From: Gymnorhina tibicen
Taxonomy: Eukaryota > Chordata > Aves > Passeriformes > Artamidae
DNA length: 64,000 nucleotides
Direction of reading: 5' to 3'
NCBI GenBank assembly: GCA_013399875.1
Contig: VXAZ01003463.1
Span: 148,968 to 212,967 of the forward strand
Positions 11,801 through 21,979 of the stretch are shown here, one piece after another. How positions within the stretch are numbered: the stretch's first letter is position 1; every line of letters starts with the position of its first letter. The translations under genes were made by a program, and so were the position numbers. Below the pieces are notes generated by a model, which was not told where the DNA came from, made no database searches, and saw only the letters and a list, made by a program, of their open reading frames with translations.

Positions 11801-14800
11801 ATAACGGCCAGGTGTCAGTGAGACTTGTCCTGAACGGGCACAGATGTTGTGCATTGGTGGGGAGGGAGAACTGAGCAGCACGAGACAGCAGAGAGAACAT
11901 TCACACAATTAGTGCTTTTCTCTCTTCTCCCTTTCTTGCTCAGCTGTGGTTCTGGAAAGTTCACAGCCTCACTTTTCCCTTTGGTTACTGCGGGGAGCCC
12001 AAGCTCTGAGCGATGCAGAAAATCCCACCCTGAGCTGACTCGCAGGTATTTGGACAGGCAGCTCTGATTACCCTGGGGACTGCTGTGTGCAGGACACTTC
12101 TGGATGCTTCTGGTACCAAAAATGTCCAAAAGCCCCAGCGCATTTACACCCAGACATGGCTAAACCCAAAAAGAAGGGCTGACACCCAATGGCACGGCAA
12201 GAGCAGCTGGCACTGCAGGCAGAGGGACTGATGAACAAAACATCCCCGGCTCCTCCATCCACTCCACTTCCAGCACTGTTTCCCAGGGAGGGTCTCTGCA
12301 GGTCATGTGCAGTACATAAACACGAATTTTTCTAACTCCAGAGATGCTGCATGGCCTGGGCCGGGAATTTTTGGTAGGAAATTCCAAAACTTTTCCTGGC
12401 CTGCGCCAGTAAAAACTGGCTTCAATCAGAACATCTTGCTGTCCAGTGGCAGCCTGTACCCAAGGCATGTGCCCACGAGGAACATTTGCATCCAGCAGCA
12501 GTGGCCAGGCAGGGATTTAGCTGGTGCTGGCTTTGGAAAGGGAATCCCAACACCTGGGCCCATCCAGCTGTGCTTGCTGCTCCTCCCCAGGCATTTCTCC
12601 TTCCACAAAGATCAGGAAGCCTTTTGAGGTTCTCCCTCCTCTATGGGCAGGCCATGAGGGCAGATCTTTCCTGGGGTTTGTTGCCAGCTTTCTGGCCTCA
12701 TCCTTTGGAGCAGGATCCAGGTGGAGCCTCTGGGATTTTCAAGTTCCTCCTGCTCTGCTCCAGGTCCCTTCTCCACTGCCAGCTGCCATGGCAGAGACAG
12801 GGCACACAGGACATGTCCAACCCTTTGGAATTCCCATCTGGAATTCCTCTTTATGCTTGTGGCCCTGACATGCCGAGGATGCCATGAAAAATAAACCCAA
12901 ATACCAACTTCTCCAGGCCACAGGGCTTGATACTCTGCTGAGTGGGAGGCTGAGGCAGCCAGAGCTGCTCTCCTGTGCCATCCCATTGATGGTTTTGGGA
13001 ACTCAGACTGAAACTTGGCTTCCCTTCGAGGAAGGATGGCCCTTCCTGTGGCAGGGCACCACTCTGGCCTTGGCACAGATTTCCTGCTAATAACACAAGC
13101 CACATGTTCTGGTTTGAAGAACCCCATTTCCTCTCCTCGCTCTGGACTGAAGCACAAAAGAAAGCGATTTCTCTTTCCCAAAGGAGCAGTGGATCGAGCC
13201 TGGAAAGTGTCCAGGGAAAACCATCACCAGACCGGAATTATTCATTCAAGATGCATCGCACCGTGACACAGAGAGAAAACTGGTGGCCCACACGCGTTGC
13301 TGTAACGACATAACTTGCCCTGCTTTTTCCTTGAAGGGACACTTCCAGCGGAAGAGGTGACTCTGCATCCCTTCAGCGGCACCAGGTGACACCAGCGCAC
13401 CCGCAGCGAGGCGGGGATGAACAAAGTGCCTCGCCCCGCGGGCACCGTGCCCAGGGTCTCGCCCCTGTTGCACAAACCTTCCCGGGCTTCCCTTCTCCTC
13501 CTCGCTCCAGGAAGGACTCGCTCAGCAATTTACTCCGTCTGCTCCTCACCTGCTGAGTCCCTCCCTCCTCCCAGGACTGTCCCCAGAGCATGAGAAGGTG
13601 ACAATCGTGTGTGGGCTGAGCTCTGTGGGGCAACCAGAGCGCTCCTCCCGTGGGCTGCAAGGGTCAGGAGGCCAATACTCATCTGGGGCAAACTCGGGGC
13701 TGCCCACTCATCCCAGTATGCCCAGGGCACCCACACCCCAAAACCAGTGCCCCAGAGAGCTCTGCCACACCAGGCTGGTCCCAACAGTCCTGATCTAAGC
13801 TGTCAATGGGGCACGCAAGGACGGAGTCATTTAGCAAACTTCGAATGCAGAAGGAAATGCAGAAGGACATTTTCCAGAGAGCTTTTATGCCCAGAAACAT
13901 TCCCAGGGACTGAATCACCCCGAACCTGCAGGCTCCTTGGGCACATGGCTCCCCGGGGAATTCACAGCAAGGCACACTGGCAGACACATCCACCCCTCCG
14001 TGCTGTCCTGCCGGACAACACCGATGGCACAGAGAGCAGCACAGTGAATGAAAAATCGGGAACAGGCAGAGCCCAGCTGAGGCGCAGCTCCTCCTCCCAC
14101 GGCACCCCGGGCACCCGGCCAGCCCCAGTGACTTTTCTCTTCCTCCTCGGGACTCGCAGAGGTTGTAACTCCTCTGATCACCTCGTTACATCATTATGGA
14201 AACATTACGTGCTGCTAATTGGGACCATGTGCATGGGAATGCAAACTGGCGTCGCAATTCCGATGGATTACGTTGAGCTTTTCCTCTTAAGAAGCCAAAC
14301 CCACTCATAAAATTACTTTTCTCTGCTAACCCCGCCAGTAGGATCACAAGCCAGGAATGCACTGGATTGATTGAACAAGTTGACATTTGATTGTTCTTTC
14401 ACTCCAAGATTGTTTCAGGACTGATCTCTCACGGGACACAAACCAACCCGGAGCAGAGCCTGCCCGAAGCACCTCGTGTCTTTTACCCCCAGTCACGAGC
14501 AGCATCCAGCTTTCCAAGCTCCTCCACGTTCAGCCTCTGCTCTGCCGTAACTTCACAGTAATTTGGCCCCCAAATCCTCTCAGAACGTGCCCAGCCCCTG
14601 CTGGGGAAAGCTGCGCTCTGGCACCTGCAGGTAGGGCAGCCTGGGTTTCTCCAGCTGGGCTCGACAGCACTGACAGGGTCAGGGCAGCATCATCACACCT
14701 CACACACTCAAGGAATTCCCAGATTTAACAGCCGGAGGGGCTGCGCCAGGTTAGAACCAGGTAAGAGAGAGGATGCTGCGCCCCGAGCTCGGCATCACTC

Positions 14801-15945
14801 GGGCAGCGCAGCCTCGGGCTCACCCAGGGGCCAGCCCGTCCCTGGGAGCCACCCGACCTGCCTGAACACCCCCGGGCTAAACCTGAGCCGGGTGACAAAC
14901 CTGCCTTCGAGGCCACTGAAAAGCCAACCCCCCCTTCCTCGCTGATTAACTGGGGAATTGCAGACCCGAAGCTAAAATTCAAAGCTTAATTCTCCAGACC
15001 TACAGCATGGGGCGTTCCTGCTGAATTCACAGCCTCCCACGGGAACTGGCACTTGCAGGAGGAACGGAGCAGCGTGGAGCGGGGTTAGCAGCAGCACAGC
15101 ACAAGTTTGGAGGGCTGGGAGCAAAGCGAGTGTGGCTGTCTGGCAAGGGAGGAGAGCTGAGATGATCCCTAGGTCTAGAGAAAGTTTTACCGGGGAGTGA
15201 AAAACAGGATGCGAAGTTTAGGGTCGGACTCCCTTAATTGTCTCAAATCAGATCTCTGCAGAAGTTTGCATTAATAACAATTAATAATCCACCAGAGCTG
15301 TGGCTGTCAGCCCAGGGACGGGTGACTGACCCACTGGCATCCGCAGATCTTCCTGAAATCAGACACTGCGAGGGGAAGCCGCAGATTTAACCCAAAAGAA
15401 AGGAGAAAAATGAGCCACGGTGTCAAAAAATCTGGCAGAAATCAGCGCAGAGACACTGATTTCCACCAACCGGTGATTTTTTTTTAAGCACTCCCTGCAG
15501 CACAGCAATAAAAGTTTTCAAGCACAGCAATAAAAGTTTTCAAGTCACGTACTCTACTCGCGACCTCAGTGAAAGCAAGGAACCGTTAAAAAGAACGAGC
15601 AATAATCAGATTTATCCTCGGCGCAAGCAAGCGGGCATGTAACAGCGAGTCTCCCAAAGACGATAAATTCCTACCGAGGATGAGAAGAACTCCACGGAGG
15701 CTCGGTGTGGAGGCGCGGGACAGGGCTCAGGCGCGCCCGTGCCTTACCTGGCTGACGCAGGAGCTGGGCGCTCGCAGGTTCCCGACCAGCAGGTAGGCGG
15801 TGGGCAGCATCAGCAGCAGCACCGCCAGCAGGCACAGCAGCAGCGCGCACCGTATCCTCCTCAGATCCTTGCGGAGGTGCATCCCGGCGTTTTGGCCGAT
15901 GCCGGGAGCCGCAGCCTCCGGGCCGATCTCCACCACGCGCTCCAT
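2415..15945 (-). CDS. TNFSF15: TNFSF15 (TL1A/VEGI), complete 4-exon coding region, join(2415..2842,8045..8092,8816..8867,15748..15945)
   Basis: This gene encodes a type II membrane cytokine of the TNF superfamily. In mammals it signals through DR3 (TNFRSF25), is buffered by decoy receptor DcR3, co-stimulates T cells and restrains endothelial growth. The four exons (198, 52, 48 and 428 nt) join in phase 0, 1 and 1 to give 241 residues plus TAG; human TL1A has 251. A short cytoplasmic tail (1-32) is followed by a hydrophobic anchor (about 33-54), a stalk (55-92) and the TNF homology domain (about 93-241). The domain carries the TL1A-specific stretches [42 protein letters not shown] and the terminus FFGAFLL. 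Sequons are at N130 and N219. The domain has no cysteine. TNFSF8 lies upstream on the same strand, as in other amniotes. Identification is from conserved motifs; the exon joins are inferred from splice sites and phase. Confidence 0.95.
2843..8044 (-). other. TNFSF15: TNFSF15 intron 3
   Basis: The intron runs from donor GTAATT at 8044 to acceptor GCAG at 2843, about 5.2 kb. Apart from the 21-bp minisatellite near 7.4 kb it is ordinary non-coding DNA with AT-rich patches around 4.9-5.2 kb. The last 70 bases before exon 4 stay open in the exon 4 frame. Confidence 0.85.
7320..7466. repeat. 21-bp minisatellite, 7 units, with 42-bp higher-order pattern
   Basis: Seven contiguous 21-base units of the type CCTGGAAGCYYCTTGGAAARG fill 147 bases. 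Units alternate between a CCTGGAAGCC and a CATGATAACT type, giving a 42-base dimer. Because 21 is divisible by three, all overlapping frames read as heptapeptide repeats, which explains long open frames here. It lies in TNFSF15 intron 3. Confidence 0.9.
8045..8092 (-). CDS. TNFSF15: TNFSF15 exon 3: end of stalk and start of TNF homology domain
   Basis: This 48-nt exon encodes [16 protein letters not shown] across split codons at both ends. KPRAHLT is the conserved first beta strand of TL1A. The acceptor is cccctcAG and the donor ACAG|GTAATT, phase 1 on both sides. A CR1 fragment begins 56 bases upstream of the acceptor, in intron 2. Confidence 0.92.
8093..8815 (-). other. TNFSF15: TNFSF15 intron 2
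   Basis: This is a 723-base intron with GTGAGT donor and CTCAG acceptor. More than a quarter of it is a CR1 fragment (8149-8343). The remainder is GC-moderate with no other recognisable element. Confidence 0.85.
8149..8343 (-). mobile_element. CR1 LINE 3'-end fragment, minus orientation
   Basis: It starts with the reverse complement of a CR1 tail (ATCACAGAATATCCTGAGCTGG) and continues with the 3' region found in several other copies here (24738, 41607, 55158, 61191). It is strongly 5'-truncated, as usual for CR1, and lies on the same strand as TNFSF15, in intron 2. Confidence 0.85.
8816..8867 (-). CDS. TNFSF15: TNFSF15 exon 2: stalk
   Basis: This 52-nt exon encodes 17 residues beginning [17 protein letters not shown], plus the first base of the next codon. 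The acceptor is ccccgcAG and the donor TG|GTGAGT. Phase 0 in and phase 1 out match exons 1 and 3. The stalk sequence is poorly conserved, so the evidence is the splice sites, size and phase rather than homology. It contains a basic KQR but no full furin consensus. Confidence 0.82.
9317..9398. repeat. Short perfect inverted repeat with 60-base loop
   Basis: ATTCGGATAAA at 9317-9327 is matched by its reverse complement TTTATCCGAAT at 9388-9398. It could fold as a hairpin in RNA from either strand. No target-site duplication or transposon family is apparent. Confidence 0.5.
10072..10275. repeat. Composite minisatellite of about 19-bp and 41-bp units
   Basis: The core GTTCAGAGGGACTGTG recurs six times. 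Some copies are followed by CCA (19-base unit), others by GCTGTCACACNCCYGCC(C/A)TGTGCCA (about 41-base unit). The order long, short, long, long, short, long indicates duplication of a higher-order block. It lies in TNFSF15 intron 1. Confidence 0.85.
10460..10501. repeat. 14-bp tandem repeat, 3 perfect copies
   Basis: Three identical units of GCTGACCCTCAGGG in TNFSF15 intron 1. Confidence 0.9.
11611..11668. repeat. 29-bp tandem duplication
   Basis: Two adjacent 29-base copies begin GCTGAAGGACARAGTGATG and differ at a few positions. They lie in TNFSF15 intron 1. Confidence 0.8.
15500..15543. repeat. 22-bp perfect tandem duplication near the TNFSF15 intron 1 donor
   Basis: The unit AGCACAGCAATAAAAGTTTTCA is present twice in direct tandem, about 200 bases inside intron 1. 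It looks recent because the copies are identical. Confidence 0.85.
15748..15945 (-). CDS. TNFSF15: TNFSF15 exon 1 (coding part): cytoplasmic tail, membrane anchor, start of stalk
   Basis: The exon encodes residues 1-66, from [10 protein letters not shown] to APSSCVSQ. The chosen ATG (minus strand, base 15945) has G at -3 and G at +4, a strong Kozak context, and gives a tail length normal for the family. A leucine-rich membrane segment covers residues 33-54, preceded by a basic cluster (RKDLRRIR) as expected for type II topology. The exon ends CAG|GTAAGG in phase 0. The frame stays open a further 177 codons upstream, to an ATG at 16476, but that stretch is GC-rich and not family-like, so I read it as 5' UTR and promoter. 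Confidence 0.93.
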
Positions 15946-16026
15946 GGCAGCAGCGCCGGGCTCGTCCTCCGAGGGAGCCGGGCACCGCCAAACCTCTTGT
16001 GGCGCCTGGCCTGCATGGAGACCCCC

Positions 16027-16036
16027 ATTAAATAAG
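16027..16036 (-). promoter_or_regulatory. Possible TATA-like element of TNFSF15
   Basis: CTTATTTAAT on the gene strand lies 82-91 bases upstream of the ATG. It is an AT island in a GC-rich region but an imperfect TATA match. Confidence 0.3.
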
Positions 16037-16218
16037 AGCTGCCCCGAGTGTGGGAAGGCACCGCCACACACGCACACCCTCCCTCCCTCCCGAGGAATGC
16101 ACCGCCTACAATAGAAACCGGCAGGGAGAGCGGGAGCACCGCGCTCCCCGCGCTGCCCGGGGCCGGCTCCTGCCTCCCGACGGCTCTGCCTCCCCCCTCT
16201 CGGTGCAGAAGGAAGCCA

Positions 16219-16228
16219 GGAAAGTCCC
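16219..16228 (-). promoter_or_regulatory. NF-kappaB consensus site upstream of TNFSF15
   Basis: GGGACTTTCC on the gene strand is a perfect match to the kappaB consensus, 274-283 bases upstream of the ATG. Mammalian TL1A is induced through NF-kappaB by TNF, IL-1 and microbial ligands, so a functional site is plausible. Function is inferred. Confidence 0.55.
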
Positions 16229-16480
16229 GGTGGGTGGAACCAGGATAAACCCCGCTGCCGTGCTGGATAGGCTGGCAGGCTTTTCCGCGTGGCACGGGGA
16301 ACATGAAACCAATGGGAGTGAAAGTGAGAAGCGGGAGGCACAGAGAGGCAGAGGCGAGCGGAGCCCGGCAGTTTCTTCTTTCCCAGAGAAAGGGGAAGAG
16401 GCTTTTGGGGAAGGTGAGACGGCAGGAAGCGAGCGACCCCAAAGAAGGGGTCCGGTTCTCTGAAGCGTTGCTTCATCCCT

Positions 16481-17448
16481 CCTTTTTAGCAGAATTCACA
16501 AGAGGCTGCCTGTTGCTCAATGTTGCACCTTTTGCACCAAACCGTCGGGGCTTAGGCCCAAAATCGGATGTTCGTCTGCTCTCCTCCCAAACGACCTTAA
16601 TTAAAAACCTTAACAAAAAATTGTGCTGTCACAGGAGTCTGTTATTGCTGCTTGGAAAAGTGTGATTTTAGGAAAATGACGTCAATCTTACTTGACTGAC
16701 AGCTGCTGTCCCTGCCAGAGAGGGCTGCTCATCCTCTGGAGCTGAGTAGCAGCACAGCGGGGAGGAACAAGCTCTGCTGGCAGCTGATGTCCAGCTGGAA
16801 GGGGCTCCTGTATCCCAGGCAAGTTCCTTCCTTGCTCCCTGCTGCTCTGCAGCAGCCCACCCTCCACAAGGAAATCCACTCATTTAGGAAGTGCTTGGCA
16901 TGGAGATGTTGCCATTTTGACTTACCCAGACCGCTGAAATTGGATTTCTTTGTCCCCAGGAAAGTTCTCATTAAAACAGAAACTTTCTTTGATGTGTATG
17001 TGCGCACACAGTGATGTGCAGAGAAACAGGCTGGAAACTTGAACACATTTTAGGGACAGAGGTTTGGTTTCCCCAAAAACCGTTTGNCAAAACACCATTT
17101 CAGATTCGGGTTTTTAGAAAATAAAATCAATGAAAGAAAACTATTTTCTCAGGCCCCAGGCTATCTGTAACATCCCTTGCCCCCAAAAGCTACAGCTGGC
17201 TCTTATTATTTCAACGATACTGCTAAAATCGTCCTGTTGCAATGGTTTGGTGCAGCTCTGATACTCTGGAGTCATGCTCTGAGCAGAACACATGATTTGG
17301 TCAGCGAGGCTGACTGAGGCTGCCAGCAGCAAGATCGGGATCCCTGCCAGCAGAGCAGAGAGGGAAGAGACCAGGGAGAGAGAAAGTACGAGAGAGTAAG
17401 CGAGAAATAGTGAAAAGCAGGGTGGTTTAGGGAGATAAGAGATGGTAA
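16481..17448. other. Intergenic, no gene seen
   Basis: No conserved coding sequence or known repeat is recognised. A single ambiguous base (N) is at 17087. Confidence 0.5.
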
Positions 17449-18055
17449 ATCCTAGAATGGTTTGAGTTGGAAGGGATCTTAAAGGTCTGCTAGTTCCACC
17501 CCGTGGCATGGGCAGGGACACCTCCCACTGTCCCAGGCTGCTCCAAGCCTCGTCCAGCCTGGCCTTGGGCACTGCCAGGGATCCAGGGGCAGCCACAGCT
17601 TCTCTGGGCACCCTGTGCCAGGGCCTCCCCACCCTCCCAGGGAACAATTCCTTCCCAATATCCCATCCAGCCCTGCCCTCTGGCAGTTTGAAACCATTTT
17701 TCCTTGTCATGGCACTCCAGACCCCTGTAAATTGTCTCTCTCCATCTTTCTTGTAGCCCCTTCAGGCACTGCAAGGCCACACTGAGGTCACCCCAAAGCT
17801 TCTCCTCTCCAGGCTGAACAACCCCAGCTCTCCCAGCCTTTCCTCCCAGCAGAGCTGCTCCATCCCTCTGATCCCCTGGTGCCTCCTCTGGGCTCTCTCC
17901 AGCAGCTCCAGGTCCTTCCTGTGCCGGGCCCAGGGCTGGGGCAGCTCTGCAGGTGGGGTCTGACCTGAGCACAGGGGCAGAGGGGCACAATCCCCCCTCC
18001 CCTGCTGCCCACGCTGGGGCTCAGCCCAGGGCAGGGGGTTCAGGGGTGGCTCCTG
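17449..18055 (-). mobile_element. CR1 LINE fragment, minus orientation, about 600 bp
   Basis: It begins with a degraded CR1 3' end (CCTAGAATGGTTTGAGTTGGAAGG). It runs through the conserved 3' UTR and into the end of the reverse-transcriptase ORF region, where the reverse complement encodes the ERAQRRHQGIRGMEQLCWEE-type stretch also seen at 33951. It is one of the longest copies in the window. Confidence 0.88.
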
Positions 18056-19609
18056 CCCAGCCCCTCACCCAGCACATCTTTGCAAAGCACCAAAGGCCAC
18101 GTGCTCCGAGCCCAGCCAAACCACCTTGCTCCTGTGAGGCCTTAGACAAGTGTCTGACTGCGTTTCCTTCCTTAATTCATTGGTCTTGTTCATTTGGACT
18201 GTAAAACCTTGGGGACAAGGACTGCTCTCTGCTTTCACAGTGCCCAGATCTCATTTCAGGGTAGGTGTGGCTCCATTTATCCTCAAATAAAAGAGCTCGT
18301 ATTTCTGAGAAGTGCTGTGTAGAGATGGGATTTTTTTTTACCTTTTTTTATTTCTGGTGTCCCAGTTGCATATTCTAGGGCAGAATACTAAAAAAACTGA
18401 TCCTAATATTTTGACCACGAGTGTCAAAGTTAATTTTCTCTTCATGGTGAATGCTACAAAAAGCTTAAAATATATCCAAGGCATGGGCCTTGCCAGCAAA
18501 TGGACACAGATATCTCCAGGGAATACCCAGGAGTTTATTTTTATTTTATTTGCCAAGGATTTCCCGGGGAGCCCGCTCTGAGTGAAAACAGCTTGCAGGA
18601 GCTTTTATTGGCAGTGGTGACCCACAAACCTTTGGCTGGAACAGGATGAGCAGCCAGAGCCTCGGAGAGCAGGGGCTGAGCTCTTGAGATGAGCTGGGAA
18701 CAGGCTCGTGCTCTGGCTTTGAGGCCAAGGTGAGAATTTGCTCTTAAGGATCCCGAGAGAGGGAGGAGAAATTTCATTTTTCCTGTGCAGACAAGCGTGC
18801 CTGGCAGAGAGGAGCCCGGGACTTGCCAGGAGGGGATTCTCTCAGCAAGGCAGCTCTGGAGCTGCCAGAAGAAACCCGGCAGTGGGATGCACTGGGATGC
18901 ACTGGGATGCACTGGGATGTCCCCCAGCCATCCCTGGCTGCAGGGCGGGGAATGGGGACCTTGGGAACCGCCATGGTCTCATCTTTCCCGTGAAGGGAGC
19001 TGGATCACGGCAGTCAGGGCACGGGCAGGGACTGTCCCTCTTGGTTGTGTCACATCATGCCACCCCTTACATGTCTCCTGCTGCTCCCCATTTGTCCCCA
19101 GATCCTCTCTCAGCCCAGCCTGTTGTGCAAATTCTCCTGCTGTTGTCAGACATGCCCCAGCCTGTGATCCTTGAGTAGTTTCTACTGATGAGAGAAATCG
19201 GCAGGGGTTACCAATTGCTGCCGCAGCTCCGCGAGCTTTAAAGTGGGCAGATGTTCTGCTGGGGAGCTACTGTGGGCTCAGAGATGTTTTTGAAGAGCTG
19301 AAAAAGTATGAAACGAATTAGGGATCCAAAGAAAACAGCTTGGGGCTGGGGCATGCCAGCGCTGTGCTGCTGAGTTTTCCCTGCTGTCTGAAGTGCTTTT
19401 TGTTCTCCCTGTGTGTTTGTGCCTGATGTGTCTGAGGGCTTTTTGTCTGAGGACAAGGTGGATCACATCGAGAGCGAGGAGAGAGAAGTGCACAGGGATG
19501 GTCTGGCAGCTATTCCTGTCTTTAGCATGGAAAATGCTCAGTGGATTGAATCTTTATTCATTCCTTGTGTACATCAGGTCCTGGCTGTGCTCAGGTTTTA
19601 GGCTCGTCA
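18056..19609. other. Intergenic, no gene seen
   Basis: Ordinary non-coding sequence. It includes a 10-bp ACTGGGATGC repeat (18881-18920) and AT-rich stretches near 18.3-18.5 kb. Confidence 0.5.
18881..18920. repeat. 10-bp tandem repeat, 4 copies
   Basis: Four adjacent units of ACTGGGATGC with single-base differences in the first and last. Confidence 0.9.
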
Positions 19610-20094
19610 CGACAGCAAAGACATTGAGGGGCTGGAGAGTGTCCAGGGGAGGGAACGGAGCTGGAGAAGGGGATGGAGCACCAAGAGAGGCTGAGGGAGC
19701 TGGGAAAGGGGCTCAGCCTGGAGAAAAGGAGGCTCAGGGGGGCCCTTGTGGCTCTGCACAACTCCCTGACAGGAGGGGGCAGCCGGGGGGGTCGGGCTCC
19801 AGCCCATCGGTAATAAATGACAGGAGAAGAGCAAATGGCTCTGAGTTGTGCCAGGGGAGGGTCAGGTGGGATATGAGGAAAAATTTCTTCACTGAAAGGA
19901 TTGTCAAGCTCTGGAACAGACTTCCCAGGGCAGTGGTGGTGTCACCACCTCTGGAGGGATTTAAAAGCCGTGTGGATGTGGCACCTGGGGACATGTCTTA
20001 GTGGTGACCTTGGCAGTTCTGGGGGAATGGTTGGACTCGATGACCTTGGAGGTCTTCTCCAAGCTAAACAATTCTATAGTTGGATGACTCTGTG
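19610..20094 (+). mobile_element. CR1 LINE fragment, plus orientation, about 485 bp
   Basis: It reads forward through the GGGCTGGAGAGTGTCCAGG and GGAGGCTCAGG blocks, then TGGTTGGACTCGATGACCTTGGAGGTCTTC, to a tail of AATTCTATAGTTGGATGACTCTGT. That is the typical 3' end of CR1. The subfamily differs from the GGTTGGAAGGGACCTTAAAG type. Confidence 0.88.
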
Positions 20095-21979
20095 TGTGTG
20101 TTTTAAGTTTTGAAGCTTGCAGTGGGCATGGAGAAGAAGTCATTGAGCATTCAAAGCCCATCTCACAGATTTGCTAAGGGTTTTCAAAGTGATTTTTGTT
20201 CACTCTGTGGGGACTGCTTAATGTTTTATCTGCTGAACCCTGAGAGACTCCCCACAGAAAGACAAAGCACAGAGCATCCCTCAGCTGGGAGGAGAGGGGG
20301 AATCAGGTGGGAATGTTCCCCTCTTGATCTCATCATTTCCTTCCTGCCTGGCATTCGGTTGGATCACCTGGAGTCTCCCACCAGAGGCTTCATCTGTCAG
20401 AGGTGAGGCAGGGCTGGAGGGAAGGCAGAGGGATGGGAGGGCTCCTCCTGGCACGATGAGGAGCAGTGATGTCACCCGTGCTGTGGAAGGGTTTCTCATG
20501 GGCCTGGGCAGGTGAGGGGGTGTGTCCGGAGGGGCTTTCGGGTCACTCCTTGCCCTTGCACAACTCCTGACCCCCAACAGGCAGAAACAGGACAAACCCG
20601 GCTGCTGTGTGGAAACATCACCCAGTTAGACTGGGTTTGTCAGCAGGCAGGAGATGGGGACCAGCCCCTCAAACACCCCTTGCCACGGTGGGATGACACA
20701 AGACGGGAAGGAGTGGGAGGGTGCGGGACGGTTCCCCACCTCAGCCGCCGTGTCCCTCATGTGACCTCCCACCTCCGGGCTGCTGCAATGCTCCTCCTGC
20801 CTCCACTCTTCCCTCCCACGCACACGAGTGAGACGCTGGGCTGGGCGGCGCTGCCGAGGTGTCGGGAGCTGGAGGAATGTCATGGCCCAAAGGGATGCTG
20901 CTCCCGCGCATCCCTGGCTCCAGCCGCGGCTGCGGAGGAGGCAGGGGCTGTGGGATGGCAGCCGAGCCGTTCCAGGGACTCCGGGAGAGCCTTGCGGGGT
21001 AAAGCCTGGTCTGTTTCCAGTGGGAAGAGAGAATGACATGGACAGCCTGGAATTCCTGTATTTAGAGCGGCTGCACAAGCTCCACGTTTGCTGGAGCTTT
21101 GCAAGGAGGTCTTGTACTGTCAGGCACAACTTAGCTGGACACTTTCCCATCCATTCCGGCTCGTTCCACAAAGCTGGCAGTGTAGCGTTCTCCCTCCGTG
21201 GTCCGGGGTTTTGTTCCCCTCCGTGCTGTTGGCAGCCCCCAGAAAACGCTCCAGCGAGGCAGAGCCTTGACTCTGCTCCAGCCTCCCCCCTCTGCGTGCC
21301 TGGCTGTCCATCAGCAGCAAACCACAGCTGGCTGCTGTTGTGTGGATGTCCAGGGGTTGCACAGAACAGCATCAGGGAGATGTGGTTCTACGTGACGAAC
21401 GCAGAGGGAGAAACTGGCTATACAGAGCACCTCCTGGTGATTCCGTAGAAAGGATTATATGGCGCGGAAGAATTGGTCACTGCCTTCCTTTCACACATCA
21501 CAGCTGGGCACAGCTGGACTTTCCCTTTCCCTTCTCCCTTGTCTGGGAGTGATGCAGCCCAGAGCTGCCCAGTGTGAGCAGTGGGATCATGGAATCTTGC
21601 AGCTCGCTGGGTCCAGACTCTGAATTTCCTGAGCAGGGCAGTGGTGACGTAGTCCGAGTTCATGGTCACGGCCCGCAGTTTACACTTCAACTCTTGAGCT
21701 CAGTCTGCCAAGGAAGGATTGTGAGTGATCCCTGTTTTCCCTTTTAACACGGGCCTTCAAGCTTTAGGCTGCTGCTGCTGCTGAAGTGAATGCTGTAAAA
21801 ACCCAGGGGGTGGGAATTGTGCTCTTTCCCTGCAGGGATGCCCCATGTTTCCCCAACAAAGCCTGCTGCTCCCATAGGCACCAAGTCTGCCAAAACACCC
21901 CCAGGCATGGCTGGAGTGCCAAGTGGCACAGCCATGTGCCAGCTGGGCAAAGGAGCCAGAGTTGAGCACAGCCACAGTG
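20095..21979. other. Intergenic, no gene seen
   Basis: Moderately GC-rich DNA with overlapping open frames on both strands (up to 248 codons at 20626-21372 minus) but no recognisable domain or splice pattern. Confidence 0.45.

Larger units (their letters stand above)
8868..15747 (-). other. TNFSF15: TNFSF15 intron 1
   Basis: The intron is about 6.9 kb, from GTAAGG at 15747 to GCAG at 8868. It carries a minisatellite near 10.1-10.3 kb, short tandem duplications at 10460, 11611 and 15500, a small inverted repeat near 9.3 kb and a motif-dense patch near 14.2 kb. Long minus-strand open frames at 12.4-13.2 kb and 13.4-14.2 kb have no recognisable domain. Confidence 0.85.
15946..16480 (-). promoter_or_regulatory. 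TNFSF15: TNFSF15 promoter and 5' UTR region, GC-rich and CpG-containing
   Basis: The half-kilobase upstream of the start codon is GC-rich with many CpGs, in contrast to the flanking DNA. It contains a perfect NF-kappaB decamer (16219-16228), CCAAT (16309-16313), an IRF-like GAAAGTGAGA motif just beyond it, and a TATA-like TTATTTAAT (16027-16035). The transcription start is not determined; if the TATA-like element works, the 5' UTR would be roughly 50-60 bases. Confidence 0.55.

Noticed and set aside
12612..13181. 189-codon minus-strand open frame in TNFSF15 intron 1
   Set aside because: No recognisable domain, no splice context; probably chance in an intron.
15727..16476. 249-codon open frame taken as a longer TNFSF15 protein
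   Set aside because: It reads through the splice donor at 15747 and through a GC-rich promoter. The internal ATG at 15945 gives a family-like type II N-terminus with a strong Kozak context.
20626..21372. 248-codon minus-strand open frame
   Set aside because: No domain, overlapped by a similar-length plus-strand frame; composition effect.
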